From positions 1 to 28,376 of IMG/VR virus record IMGVR_UViG_3300048876_000001: a stretch of 28,376 nucleotides of DNA, one strand, 5' to 3'. Positions 21,417 to 28,376 of the stretch are shown here, in pieces (the first letter of the stretch is position 1; each line of letters begins with the position of its first letter). The notes below the pieces were generated by a model. The model saw only the letters and a list, made by a program, of their open reading frames with translations, searched no databases and had not been told where the DNA came from. Both the position numbers and the translations under genes were made by a program. Source of the stretch: a virus.

Positions 21417-21836
21417 ACTTGGATGGACATTTGGGCCGTCTGTAAGCACGACCACGGATTGACCTGGACAGAGTTTCAGGACATGACGCTTGCGGAATTT
21501 GAAGCCCTGGAAGCACGGCGGATGATTGCCGTTAGACATGCCCGCTTCAATGCGGCTCTGATAGCAAGCCATCTGTACAACGCCAACAGAGGGGCGGACA
21601 CGGACGCGGTGTCCCCGTTTGACTACCTCCCGGGGTATGAGCGGAGTGAGGAAGATATTGAGGCGGAGAAGACGCGTAAGAGCGTGAAGCACGCTATATC
21701 CGTGGCCTTCAGTGAGCGTGGGTTTGCAACCCCGGAAGCGGCCCAAGCCGAAAAGGCCCGGATGATTCTCCGCATGAGAGCAACCGGGGTTGAAGACGCA
21801 GAGCAACTCTTCCGGGAAGTCTTCCCGGACTTGTGA
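21375..21836 (+). CDS. Tail assembly chaperone, T-type extension by frameshift
   Basis: Expressed by -1 frameshift from the upstream chaperone, giving a fusion of about 277 aa (124 + 153). In the -1 frame the sequence is open without interruption: after the slip it reads RSERGHRSLEEAPRTWMDIW, then helices with LTWTEFQDMTLAEFEALEARRM. A separate start at the ATG at 21423 is less likely: its nearest GAGG-like site is about 16 bases away. The C-terminal part is helical and charged, as for GT proteins that recruit tail tube subunits to the tape measure. Confidence 0.75.
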   Translation, partial: RSERGHRSLEEAPRTWMDIWAVCKHDHGLTWTEFQDMTLAEFEALEARRMIAVRHARFNAALIASHLYNANRGADTDAVSPFDYLPGYERSEEDIEAEKTRKSVKHAISVAFSERGFATPEAAQAEKARMILRMRATGVEDAEQLFREVFPDL

Positions 21837-21842
21837 GGCACC

Positions 21843-22247
21843 ATGGCTGACATTGGCATTGACATCAGGACGGACGTGCAAGGGCTGGAAGAGCTGGAGG
21901 AAGCCTTCACGGACGGCAGTAAGCGGGCCATTGTTAAATTCCTCCGCAAAGTGGAGAAGGGGGCGGCCAAGGTCTTGAAAGATGCCTTGTCAGCGGATGC
22001 CCCGTACAAGGAAGGCTTCTTGTCCGATGACATCCACATCATGTCCATCGTTGGGGACGGACTCTTGACGGTCCGCGTTGGCCCGGGCAAAGAAGGCTTC
22101 TATGGAATATTCCAAGAGTTCGGGGCACCGGAAGCTAACGTCCCCGCACAGCATTGGATGGAACTGACAGCCAAGGAACACCAAGAAGAAGTCCTTCAAC
22201 AGTACATGGATGGTTGCACTGAGGGCCTCCAGGACATGAAGAAGTGA
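21843..22247 (+). CDS. HK97 gp10-like protein
   Basis: A 134 aa protein with ADIGIDIRTDVQGLEELEEAF, then a helix KRAIVKFLRKVEKGAAKVLKDALSADAPYKEG and a later GFYGIFQEFGAPEANVPAQHWM segment. This is the pattern of the HK97 gp10/neck-type family (core helix with A-K-x-L and the F-x-E-F-G motif followed by P-x-P-x-hydrophobic). Its ribosome site is GAGG. Such proteins are normally encoded in the neck cassette between connector and tail terminator. Here it lies between the chaperones and the tape measure, so its virion place may differ or the gene has moved. Confidence 0.7.
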   Translation: MADIGIDIRTDVQGLEELEEAFTDGSKRAIVKFLRKVEKGAAKVLKDALSADAPYKEGFLSDDIHIMSIVGDGLLTVRVGPGKEGFYGIFQEFGAPEANVPAQHWMELTAKEHQEEVLQQYMDGCTEGLQDMKK

Positions 22248-22254
22248 GGACGTA

Positions 22255-24672
22255 ATGGCGCAACCTGTATGGGTCTTATCCGTTGACCTCCAAACAAAAA
22301 CGGCCACATTCACAACCGGCTTGGCTGATGCTGCCAAGCAAGCCCGTGGGTCTTTCTCTGAGATTAAAGGCGGAGCCGGGGAGATGGGCCGGGAGGTGGG
22401 GTACTCCACTGGAGAGGCCCGTCACTCCGTCATGATGTTGGGTGAAGAGTTTGGTGTCCACTTGCCACGCTCTTTGACCACGTTCATTGCCGGTCTTGGT
22501 CCGATTGGTCCGGCTCTTGAGGCTGCCTTCCCGTTCTTGGCAGTCATCTTGGGTGCCACGCTCTTGATTGAGCATTTGGTGAAGATGCGGGAGGCCGGGG
22601 AGAAGCTGACAGAGGACCAAGTCAAGTTTGGCACCGCTGTACAAAACGCGTGGAACCAACTGGACCAAAAAATCCTGCAATCACAAATCCGGGCGGATGA
22701 GCTGAAGAATAACCACCTTGCTGCCCTTCAGCATCAGCTTGAGCTGATTGACAAACAGAGTCTCAGTGAGTTGGTCAAGAGTTTTGAGGAAGTTGCCAAG
22801 GCCGCTGACGTGGTCATGAAGGACCTTGAAGGTCATTGGTACAGCTTTGGCAAAGGCTCCGAGGGGGCGAAGCACGCGCTTGAGTCCTTCCAGAATGACT
22901 ACACCGCGTTACTTGCCAAAGGGAAAGGCGAAGAAGCATCCGGGCTGTTGCATGGCACGTTAGCGCAAGCGGAGAAGATTCAAGAGGCTCTCAAGAACAA
23001 ACAGACGTATGACTCCACGTCTGACATGGATGACGCCACATATCAGAAGGGCATTGCAGCGGCCAAGACCCTCCAGGGCATCCACGTGGAGACGGGACTC
23101 ACACTCACCAAGCAGATTGAGGCCCAACAGAATCTCGTCCAAGCCTTGAACGCACAAGTGGGCAGTGAAGAGCGGATTGCCGCGTTAAAAAAGCTGGAGG
23201 GCGGCAACGCCACACAGCAAGAGGGCAACGCTGAGGCCGCCCGTGCATCAGCGGCAGCAAGGGCAGCAGCGGCAAGTCAGTCCCGCATAAGCCAAGACGG
23301 ACTCAACGCAAGCAAGGCTGTGGGTGAGGCCGCATTAACCGTGACGCGGGCCACGCTAGAAGAGCGGCTCAGCTTTGAGATTGACTTTGCCGCCCGTGAG
23401 CGGGAGGTCCAGTTAAAGACCAACGCGGCGGAAATAGCTGCATTAGACAAAGGCGGGAAGGACTACGCAAACCAACTCAAGGCCCTTCAGGAAAAGACCC
23501 TGGAGATTAAGGCGGAGTACAACGCCAAGGTCATTGAGGACACGGCCAAGACAGCCACGCAAATAAATGCCCGGGACCTTCAGGACTTTGAGGCGGGGCA
23601 GCGGCAAAAGATTGATGCCACGGGACGCGGGGACACGGAACGGTTAGCGGCTCTTAACAACGCATTGAAAGAGGCTGAGGCCCGGAACATCCAAGACACA
23701 CAATTTTATCGGGACTTGCTTGTCCAGCGTGTCCAGGTAACCCGGCAAATGACGGAGGATGAGTCAAAGCTACGGGCTGAGGCCGGGAAGGAAGAGGCGG
23801 ACAATGAGCTGAAGAGCGGGGAGCTGATACTCTCTGCCCGTAAGCAAGCCGTCACGCTCGAAGAGAGTACACGGCATCAGAGCATTGCCCGCCGCATGTC
23901 TGATGAGATTCAGGCAGCAAACTTTGAGTTTCTCTTGAAGCAAGCGGCCATTGAAAAAGAAGCGGCGGCCCTGGACAAAGGCGGCAAGGACTATGAGAAC
24001 AAGCTGAAGGCCCTCCAGGACAAGGAAAAGCAGCTCATTCAACAGCACGAAAATGAAGTCACCAACATCAAGGAAAAGGCTGAGGAAGAGCGGAACACCC
24101 GCATCCTTGGTGCAGAGACCCGGATGCAAGACAGCCTTGCAAGCGGCTTGACTCAGTCCCTCATGAGGCATCAGACGTGGGCAAGGACGCTCATTAGCCT
24201 AGGGGACCAAGTGGTGACGGGCATGATTCAGAATGCCTTGAAGAGCATCCTTGCTGATGACATGGACAAAGAGCGGGACGCGGCCAAGGCAGCTCGAAAA
24301 GGATGGCTTGCCGGGGCACAGATGCCCTTCCCGGCCAACCTTGTTATGGCTCCCACATTGGCTGCGTTGGGCTTCACGTCCGTCATGGCTTTTGCGGGCG
24401 GCACGGACAGCGTCCCGGGCATTGGTCACACGGACAACGTCCCAACCATGTTGACCCCTGGTGAAGGTGTTGTCCCGGGCGGAGTTATGGACAACCTCCG
24501 CAACATGGCAAAGGACGGGGGCTTCAATCAGCGGCCACATGCCACGGTCCACGTGCATATGACCAACCACGTCAACACTATTGACGGGGACGGCATGGAA
24601 GCCACTCTGGACAAGCACGCGGAACAAGTACAGCGGCACGTTGAAAAGTCGTTGAGAAAGATGAGCCACTAA
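22255..24672 (+). CDS. Tape measure protein
   Basis: An 805 aa, largely helical protein that sets tail length and leaves through the tail tip. Residues ~75-110 hold a hydrophobic stretch (FIAGLGPIGPALEAAFPFLAVILG) and a second lies near 700-720 (LVMAPTLAALGFTSVMAFAGG). The rest is coiled coil, with a duplicated segment (see repeat). The C-terminal GGTDSVPGIGHTDNVPTMLTPGEGVVPGG is the familiar tape-measure tail motif. GAGGA precedes the ATG. Its TAA is followed directly by the ATG of the primase gene, not by distal tail genes as usual. The chaperone genes lie just upstream. Confidence 0.88.
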   Translation: MAQPVWVLSVDLQTKTATFTTGLADAAKQARGSFSEIKGGAGEMGREVGYSTGEARHSVMMLGEEFGVHLPRSLTTFIAGLGPIGPALEAAFPFLAVILGATLLIEHLVKMREAGEKLTEDQVKFGTAVQNAWNQLDQKILQSQIRADELKNNHLAALQHQLELIDKQSLSELVKSFEEVAKAADVVMKDLEGHWYSFGKGSEGAKHALESFQNDYTALLAKGKGEEASGLLHGTLAQAEKIQEALKNKQTYDSTSDMDDATYQKGIAAAKTLQGIHVETGLTLTKQIEAQQNLVQALNAQVGSEERIAALKKLEGGNATQQEGNAEAARASAAARAAAASQSRISQDGLNASKAVGEAALTVTRATLEERLSFEIDFAAREREVQLKTNAAEIAALDKGGKDYANQLKALQEKTLEIKAEYNAKVIEDTAKTATQINARDLQDFEAGQRQKIDATGRGDTERLAALNNALKEAEARNIQDTQFYRDLLVQRVQVTRQMTEDESKLRAEAGKEEADNELKSGELILSARKQAVTLEESTRHQSIARRMSDEIQAANFEFLLKQAAIEKEAAALDKGGKDYENKLKALQDKEKQLIQQHENEVTNIKEKAEEERNTRILGAETRMQDSLASGLTQSLMRHQTWARTLISLGDQVVTGMIQNALKSILADDMDKERDAAKAARKGWLAGAQMPFPANLVMAPTLAALGFTSVMAFAGGTDSVPGIGHTDNVPTMLTPGEGVVPGGVMDNLRNMAKDGGFNQRPHATVHVHMTNHVNTIDGDGMEATLDKHAEQVQRHVEKSLRKMSH
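23431..24030 (+). repeat. Duplicated coiled-coil segment in tape measure
   Basis: Two copies, 23431-23496 and 23959-24030, encode nearly the same segment: ALDKGGKDYANQLKALQEK and ALDKGGKDYENKLKALQDK, 176 codons apart. The bases differ at many synonymous sites, so this is an old duplication. It may mark the repeating unit by which the tail length grew. Confidence 0.7.
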
Positions 24673-26562
24673 ATGCCGATGCTTGATATTGCCCTTGAAT
24701 GCGCTGCCCGTGGTTGGCTCGTGTTTCCGTGTTGGCCCAAGTCAAAGAAGCCCATGACAACAGCGGGCTTTAAAGACGCGAGTGCTGACCCATTGCAGAT
24801 AGCAGAGTGGTGGCACCGTGAGCCAAACGCTAACGTGGCGATTGCCACAGGGCCTAGTGGGCTGTGTGTCTTGGACATTGACCACGGGCTTGGGGAGGAA
24901 GTCTCTGCGCTCCACGCTTGGGTGTTCACCCATGACTTGCCCCATACCTATACAGTACGGACAGGAAGACGCCCGGAGTTTGGTGCCCAAATGTATTACA
25001 GCGGTGCGGGCTTGAAGTCAACCGGCTGGAATCTTTTAGACGTGGACATGAGTGGCGATATACGTTGCTCAACGGGTTATGTCATGGCAGCGGGTAGCAT
25101 TCACCCCGACACTGGCTTACCCTATGAGGTCATCTGTGATGTGCCCGTTGTGCCGGTGCCGGATTACGTCAAGACGCTGACTGTGAAAGCGCAAGAGCGC
25201 ACAGCGGCGGACAGCGTGGACGATGAAACGGCAGACGCGTGGAAGACGTGGCTTTTCGGGTACGCGGACTTTCACCAATTAGTCACACGTGACTTTGAGA
25301 AGCGGGCGGATAACGGGTGGTGGTTGGGCATTGAGTGCCCGTGGGTCGCTGAGCACTCAAGCGGCCCCGGTGTGGTCAGCTCAACCGTGCTTGGGATACT
25401 GGCCGGGAAGATTGCCTTTGAGTGTTCGCATGGTACTTGCAAGGCTTTGAAGCGGGGCACAAGTGCCTTCAAGGAAGAGATGGCCCGGTTGCATGGCGAG
25501 TATTACTTTGAGGACGTGGCCGGTGAGCCGGGTGCTGACCCCATAGTTGTCATTGGGACGGGACTGCCCGCTCAGAAAAAGCCCACGGCTGATTGGCGCA
25601 CGATGTTCCACAGCAAGAAGGATGTTGTGGAGTGCGCTCCGCCGTCATTCCTGATTGACCAATTTTTATCTCATGAGTCCATCTGTGCGATTGCAGCTCC
25701 AGTGGCACAGAGAAAGAGCCTGATTGCGTTGAATATGGCTCACTCGCTCATCACGGGGAAGCCGTTGTTTGGTTGTTTGGAGGTGTTGGCGCAACCAAGC
25801 CGCGTGCTTTACCTGTGTCCTGAAATGGGCCTCATATCAATGAGCAACAGGGTCAAACGGATTGGGCTGACGGACTACCTTGGGGAGACGCTGTTTATCA
25901 GGACAATGAACCTTGAAGATATTGACCTTGATGACATCCCGGACGATGCAATTGAAGGCAGCGTCTTGATTGTTGATACAGCCATCCGCTTCATGAAGGG
26001 TGAAGAGAATAGCGCAACGGCGGTGAAAGACTTCAGCAAGACGCTGTTTCGTACTCAGAAGCGGCAAGGACCGCGTGGGGCAATCGTGGCGCTTTATCAC
26101 AGCCCAAAGGCCACAAAGGGGGCGTTTGAGCTGACCCTTGAAAACTGTATGCGTGGCTCGGGTGAGCTTGGTGCCGCCATCACGGATGCGCATGGCACGC
26201 GGTTGAATCTGGCAGACGGCTTGACGGAGTACACAGCCACGAGTTACATCAGCCACGTGAAGAGCCGGGACTATAAGGGGCTTGAAGCGTTTGAGGCTGA
26301 TTGCAACGAAGAGACGTGCTTAATGACCAAGGTTGGTGAGGCCGGTGTCAAAGCGGTGCTCAACGTAAAGCAAGGCGGATTCAAGGCTAACGCAGACGGC
26401 ATGGACGCTGCCGGTGATGCTTTGATACAGGCAAACCCCGAGATGACGCTGCCACAGTATGAGGCTCTGTTTGCTGAGCATGGCATCTCGCGGAAGAAGT
26501 CTTGGATTAGCCAACACCGGGGCAAACTGCTTGGAAAAGGCTCAAAACACACAGAAAGCTAA
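24673..26562 (+). CDS. Primase-polymerase with C-terminal RepA-like ATPase
   Basis: A 629 aa replication protein. Residues ~5-160 form a bifunctional primase-polymerase domain: KPMTTAGFKDASADP, the metal-binding LDIDHG (Asp68, Asp70) and GYVMAAGSIHPDTG at 135-148. Residues ~330-520 resemble a RecA/RepA-fold ATPase: Walker-A-like ICAIAAPVAQRKSL (Lys348, Ser349; the usual glycines are missing), Walker B SVLIVDTA with Asp435 and a following GAIVALYHSPK strand. A short helical tail (~560-629) could bind DNA. Together these suggest a primase-helicase that primes phage replication. Its ATG abuts the tape-measure TAA. The site just upstream is weak (GAGAAAG). No other replication gene is visible, and no origin is proven. 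Confidence 0.82.
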   Translation: MPMLDIALECAARGWLVFPCWPKSKKPMTTAGFKDASADPLQIAEWWHREPNANVAIATGPSGLCVLDIDHGLGEEVSALHAWVFTHDLPHTYTVRTGRRPEFGAQMYYSGAGLKSTGWNLLDVDMSGDIRCSTGYVMAAGSIHPDTGLPYEVICDVPVVPVPDYVKTLTVKAQERTAADSVDDETADAWKTWLFGYADFHQLVTRDFEKRADNGWWLGIECPWVAEHSSGPGVVSSTVLGILAGKIAFECSHGTCKALKRGTSAFKEEMARLHGEYYFEDVAGEPGADPIVVIGTGLPAQKKPTADWRTMFHSKKDVVECAPPSFLIDQFLSHESICAIAAPVAQRKSLIALNMAHSLITGKPLFGCLEVLAQPSRVLYLCPEMGLISMSNRVKRIGLTDYLGETLFIRTMNLEDIDLDDIPDDAIEGSVLIVDTAIRFMKGEENSATAVKDFSKTLFRTQKRQGPRGAIVALYHSPKATKGAFELTLENCMRGSGELGAAITDAHGTRLNLADGLTEYTATSYISHVKSRDYKGLEAFEADCNEETCLMTKVGEAGVKAVLNVKQGGFKANADGMDAAGDALIQANPEMTLPQYEALFAEHGISRKKSWISQHRGKLLGKGSKHTES

Positions 26563-26696
26563 GTCCTTTGTTTCGGTTGCCTCCACCTCCGCCGCCGTAT
26601 AACAAACGCACGGCGGAGGACAACATATATCTACCGTCTCCACTACCGCCGTAATGAATTCATTTTATTCATCCATTACTTCGGCTGTGTTGATGG
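26563..26696. promoter_or_regulatory. Gap with hairpin and perfect palindrome
   Basis: CCTCCGCCG (26586-26594) pairs with CGGCGGAGG (26611-26619), a 9-bp GC stem without a T-run. The 12-bp perfect palindrome AATGAATTCATT (26653-26664) follows, then ATTCAT again at 26668-26673. CTCCAC...CCGCCGTA occurs twice as an imperfect direct repeat. No -35/-10 pair is clear. Possible operator or origin-like region next to the replication gene. Confidence 0.4.
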
Positions 26697-26993
26697 ATGC
26701 CGCAAGGCGAACATCCCGGAATGGACTTAACTTCAATGCCAAGAAAGACATCAGCCTCAAAACTACATATATGTAAGGGAAAGAGCAGACTTTTTGTACG
26801 GACTTGCCCAAGATGCTGGGACGTTCGGCTGAAAGCCATGCATCTGACGATGGACCGGGCCCTGTGTGTAGGTTCGGGGGAAATAATATACGGACAAGAC
26901 ATCGTAGACCTTGACTTCTTTGCACACGAAGCAGAGAAACGGTATGCGTTGGCGTTCGTTGACCGGGGAGAGACGGGAAACGATGAAGAGTGA
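26697..26993 (+). CDS. Hypothetical protein with CPRCW, 98 aa
   Basis: The frame starts at an ATG without a good ribosome site. Internal ATGs at the ninth and fourteenth codons are possible. The middle has KLHICKGKSRLFVRTCPRCWDVRL, a CxxC with a preceding Cys that could be a partial zinc knuckle. The last 45 residues read as a clear globular end (GSGEIIYGQDIVDLDFFAHEAEKRYALAFV in outline). The stop overlaps the next gene (GTGA). No family recognised. Confidence 0.5.
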   Translation: MPQGEHPGMDLTSMPRKTSASKLHICKGKSRLFVRTCPRCWDVRLKAMHLTMDRALCVGSGEIIYGQDIVDLDFFAHEAEKRYALAFVDRGETGNDEE

Positions 26994-27220
26994 CCACAGA
27001 GAAGTTTACGGTCAGCCATAAACATTGCCCAAAGTGCCGGGCTTGCTTGATTGCAGGATTAACGCAACAGAGTCATTGGTGCCACGCGACCTTAGACAGC
27101 GGCATTGTCGCTTTCATGGCCGCTGAGTCCAAGGGCACAGCCGCGAAGTCCCGGGCAGTCCATAAGACGGCAGCCAAGTGGGAGATGAAAGCGAAATACG
27201 GATTTGACAGCGGACGTTGA
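26990..27220 (+). CDS. Small Cys/His protein, 76 aa
   Basis: The frame starts at a GTG overlapping the upstream TGA. It contains HKHCPKCRACLIAG and a following SHWCHA, giving four cysteines and two to three histidines in 25 residues, likely one zinc site. The C-terminal half is helical and basic (AESKGTAAKSRAVHKTAAKWEMKAK in outline), suited to nucleic-acid contact. Unrecognised. Last gene before the terminator-like hairpin. Confidence 0.55.
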   Translation: MTTEKFTVSHKHCPKCRACLIAGLTQQSHWCHATLDSGIVAFMAAESKGTAAKSRAVHKTAAKWEMKAKYGFDSGR

Positions 27221-27260
27221 CGCTAGAAACTGAGCGTACACACGGGGAGAGTCCGCAATA

Positions 27261-27300
27261 GGGGATGGCAGCTAACCGGCTGCTGTCCCCGTTTCATTTT
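27261..27300 (+). terminator. Intrinsic terminator before the lysis genes
   Basis: GGGGATGGCAGC (27261-27272) pairs with GCTGCTGTCCCC (27279-27290): 12 pairs including two G-U, with a TAACCG loop, followed by GTTTCATTTT (27291-27300). This is the best intrinsic terminator in the window. The strong ribosome site GGAGGAAAG of the holin-like gene begins at 27301, so the hairpin may also gate lysis expression. Confidence 0.65.
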
Positions 27301-27309
27301 GGAGGAAAG

Positions 27310-27558
27310 ATGGACACACCAATCAAGCGGCCTTTTTGGGCATGGGTTTTTTGTGAGACAGACGGTACGCCAAGCTTTGCCCGAGTTGGCACGGCGGTGC
27401 TTTTGGGTTTTGCGTGCGGTTGGGTCACGGCTCTTGTCCGTCACAATAACACGCTTCCCGAGATGGGCGGCCTTGCCATGTTTGTGACCGCCTTGTATGG
27501 CGCGAACAAGTTCACAACGTTTCTGCAAAACAGAGACGATAAAAACAGAGGTCAGTGA
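27310..27558 (+). CDS. Holin-like membrane protein, 82 aa
   Basis: An 82 aa protein with two hydrophobic segments, VGTAVLLGFACGWVTALV at about 26-43 and MGGLAMFVTALYGANKF at about 52-68, and a charged, Asn/Arg/Asp-rich C-terminus. This is the profile of a two-span (class II-like) holin. A near-perfect GGAGG site precedes the ATG. Holins permeabilise the membrane at the end of the cycle. It is the first of three small membrane genes in a row. No endolysin accompanies it, so the holin assignment rests on shape and place. Confidence 0.65.
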   Translation: MDTPIKRPFWAWVFCETDGTPSFARVGTAVLLGFACGWVTALVRHNNTLPEMGGLAMFVTALYGANKFTTFLQNRDDKNRGQ

Positions 27559-27791
27559 TGCAAACAGAGCACACATCTCCAATGCCTCTTGGTTGGCTTC
27601 AAGCGTTTGCAATCAACTTGGCATGGCCCGTGGTTGTTTTAGCTGCGTTTTGGGTTGGCCGATACGTGCAACGGCTGGAGATGCGTGTTGACAAAGCTGA
27701 AGAGAGCCTGAAGTCAATCGTGGAGCGGCATATGCCCGCGATTCACAGAGCGTTGAGTGAAATACGTGGCTTGCTGATTGGTGGTCGGTGA
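27558..27791 (+). CDS. Membrane-anchored coiled-coil protein, 77 aa
   Basis: The ATG at 27558 has AGAGG six bases upstream and shares one base with the previous stop (TGATG). One N-terminal membrane span (INLAWPVVVLAAFWVGRYV) is followed by a heptad-like helix (LEMRVDKAEESLKSIVERHM) of about 40 residues. Such anchored coiled coils are frequent next to phage holins, and could be a spanin-like or holin-modifying component. No lipobox or partner outer-membrane gene is seen. Confidence 0.6.
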   Translation: MQTEHTSPMPLGWLQAFAINLAWPVVVLAAFWVGRYVQRLEMRVDKAEESLKSIVERHMPAIHRALSEIRGLLIGGR

Positions 27792-27917
27792 ATGAAGCGT
27801 CTCTTCTTTTCGCTTTTGCTTGCTGATGCGGCCATAGTGATTGGCTTTGCAGCGTTTGTGCTGCTCTGTGCAAAACTCATTGACGCCATTGTCAATCTGT
27901 TGTTTGGTTGGCTGTAA
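27792..27917 (+). CDS. Small hydrophobic protein, 41 aa
   Basis: The ATG directly follows the previous TGA, and its TAA shares one base with the HNH gene ATG (TAATG). The product is almost wholly hydrophobic: basic KR start, LFFSLLLADAAIVIGFAAFVLLC, then KLIDAIVNLLFGWL, either two short spans or one span with an amphipathic end. It fits an antiholin-like or second-holin role by place only. Confidence 0.55.
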   Translation: MKRLFFSLLLADAAIVIGFAAFVLLCAKLIDAIVNLLFGWL

Positions 27918-28366
27918 TGCGCATTTGTAGTGGTGCAGGTTGCTTGCGTGTTGTTGCAAATGATGTGCGATTCTGCGATGAATGCAAGCCCGTTGTTGTG
28001 GTTGACAACACACAACAACAACAATCAACCGGATATACTGCGCAACTCGATACACTGCGCAAGTCAAGACGGTGGCAATCATTACGTCTTCTTGTGTTAC
28101 GGAAGCACCCAATGTGTGCGATGTGCAACAGGGCATTGAGTGAGATATGTGACCACATCATCCCGGCTGAGATTGCAGTCATGCAAGCACAGCTCAGTGG
28201 ACGCTTCCTGGACAGATGGGCCGGGTACTTCATCAGATCCAACCTTCAAGGACTGTGCCGTCCATGTCATTACACAAAGACGTGCTCAGACAAGTTGCAT
28301 ACAGGACCATGGGCAGACGTTGTTGAGCGTGACAGATTGACACAAAAGAAAGTGTGGTCTTTTTGA
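27917..28366 (+). CDS. HNH endonuclease
   Basis: A 149 aa HNH nuclease. An N-terminal zinc knuckle is formed by Cys4/Cys9 and Cys20/Cys23. The catalytic zinc-beta-beta-alpha unit shows HPMCAMC (CxxC), CDHIIPAE (Asp-His), then SNLQGLCRPCHYTKT (Asn, CxxC-His). In HK97-type phages such nucleases often lie beside the terminase genes and assist cutting of packaging ends. Here it closes the rightward operon near the window edge. If the genome is circular it would be next to base 1, about 13 kb from terL, so a role in packaging is less certain. The ATG at 27917 overlaps the previous stop. Confidence 0.85.
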   Translation: MRICSGAGCLRVVANDVRFCDECKPVVVVDNTQQQQSTGYTAQLDTLRKSRRWQSLRLLVLRKHPMCAMCNRALSEICDHIIPAEIAVMQAQLSGRFLDRWAGYFIRSNLQGLCRPCHYTKTCSDKLHTGPWADVVERDRLTQKKVWSF

Positions 28367-28376
28367 ATAGCAAACA

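Noticed and set aside
21423-21836. Independent gene starting at ATG 21423
   Set aside because: No suitably spaced ribosome site, and the -1 frame is open back to a perfect slippery site with a downstream stem.
1-28376. Direct terminal repeat or circular overlap between window ends
   Set aside because: The first and last few dozen bases show no shared sequence, so neither circularity nor terminal redundancy can be claimed.
1-28376. Integrase, attachment sites, tRNA genes, insertion sequences, CRISPR arrays
   Set aside because: Looked for on both strands by motif and repeat pattern; none recognised.

Overview
The window is almost entirely the genome, or most of it, of a tailed bacteriophage (or a prophage copy) with an HK97-type head and a long non-contractile tail, i.e. 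a siphovirus. This rests on recognisable large terminase, portal, S49-type prohead protease, HK97-fold capsid, head-tail connector, tail terminator, tail tube, frameshifted tail chaperone, tape measure, tail-tip proteins, holin-like proteins and an HNH nuclease. Genes are packed with 1-8 nt stop/start overlaps. No integrase, tRNA, CRISPR array or insertion sequence was seen. The host cannot be read from the sequence. The Gly/Ser/Thr-rich fibre with a signal peptide gives a weak impression of an Acidobacteriota-type host, and that is inference only.

Layout. Bases 1-1800 hold small accessory genes: a leftward coupled chain (125 aa zinc-ribbon protein, 25 aa peptide, 40 aa membrane peptide), a ribbon-helix-helix-like protein, an 80 aa unknown and a rightward 105/27 aa pair. 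Bases 1828-12055 form one leftward operon. Read in its own direction it encodes a sigma-region-4-like HTH protein, an Ala-rich repeat protein resembling Imm5-type immunity proteins, a FlbD-like protein, two small unknowns, a tiny M50/site-2-type protease, two membrane micropeptides, then the tail tip (DUF2460, zinc ribbon, DUF2163, NlpC/P60, J-like protein) and an SGNH-hydrolase fibre. Bases 12092-28366 form the rightward set: four small genes, terminase, portal, protease, capsid, connector, closure, terminator, tail tube with PASTA domain, tail chaperones joined by a -1 frameshift, a gp10-like protein, tape measure, then a primase-polymerase/ATPase, two small genes, a lysis-type cassette and an HNH nuclease.

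How it works together. The rightward operon builds and fills the head and makes the tail tube around the tape measure. The leftward operon makes the distal tail, peptidoglycan peptidase and receptor-binding fibre. The two diverge from about 40 bp near 12055-12092, so the usual single late operon is split at the tape-measure/distal-tail boundary. The four tail-tip proteins match, in type and order, the gene transfer agent set g12-g15. The HTH protein at the head of the leftward operon and an inverted repeat by the divergent start are candidates for coordinating the two arms.

Strongest findings: the split late module, a complete -1 frameshift signal (CCCAAAC, 7-nt spacer, 7-bp stem) in the chaperone genes, a PASTA domain on the tail tube protein, a miniature intramembrane protease in the tail operon, a secretory signal peptide on the fibre, and a primase/ATPase with a degenerate Walker A placed directly behind the tape measure gene. 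No dedicated endolysin and no recognisable small terminase were found.
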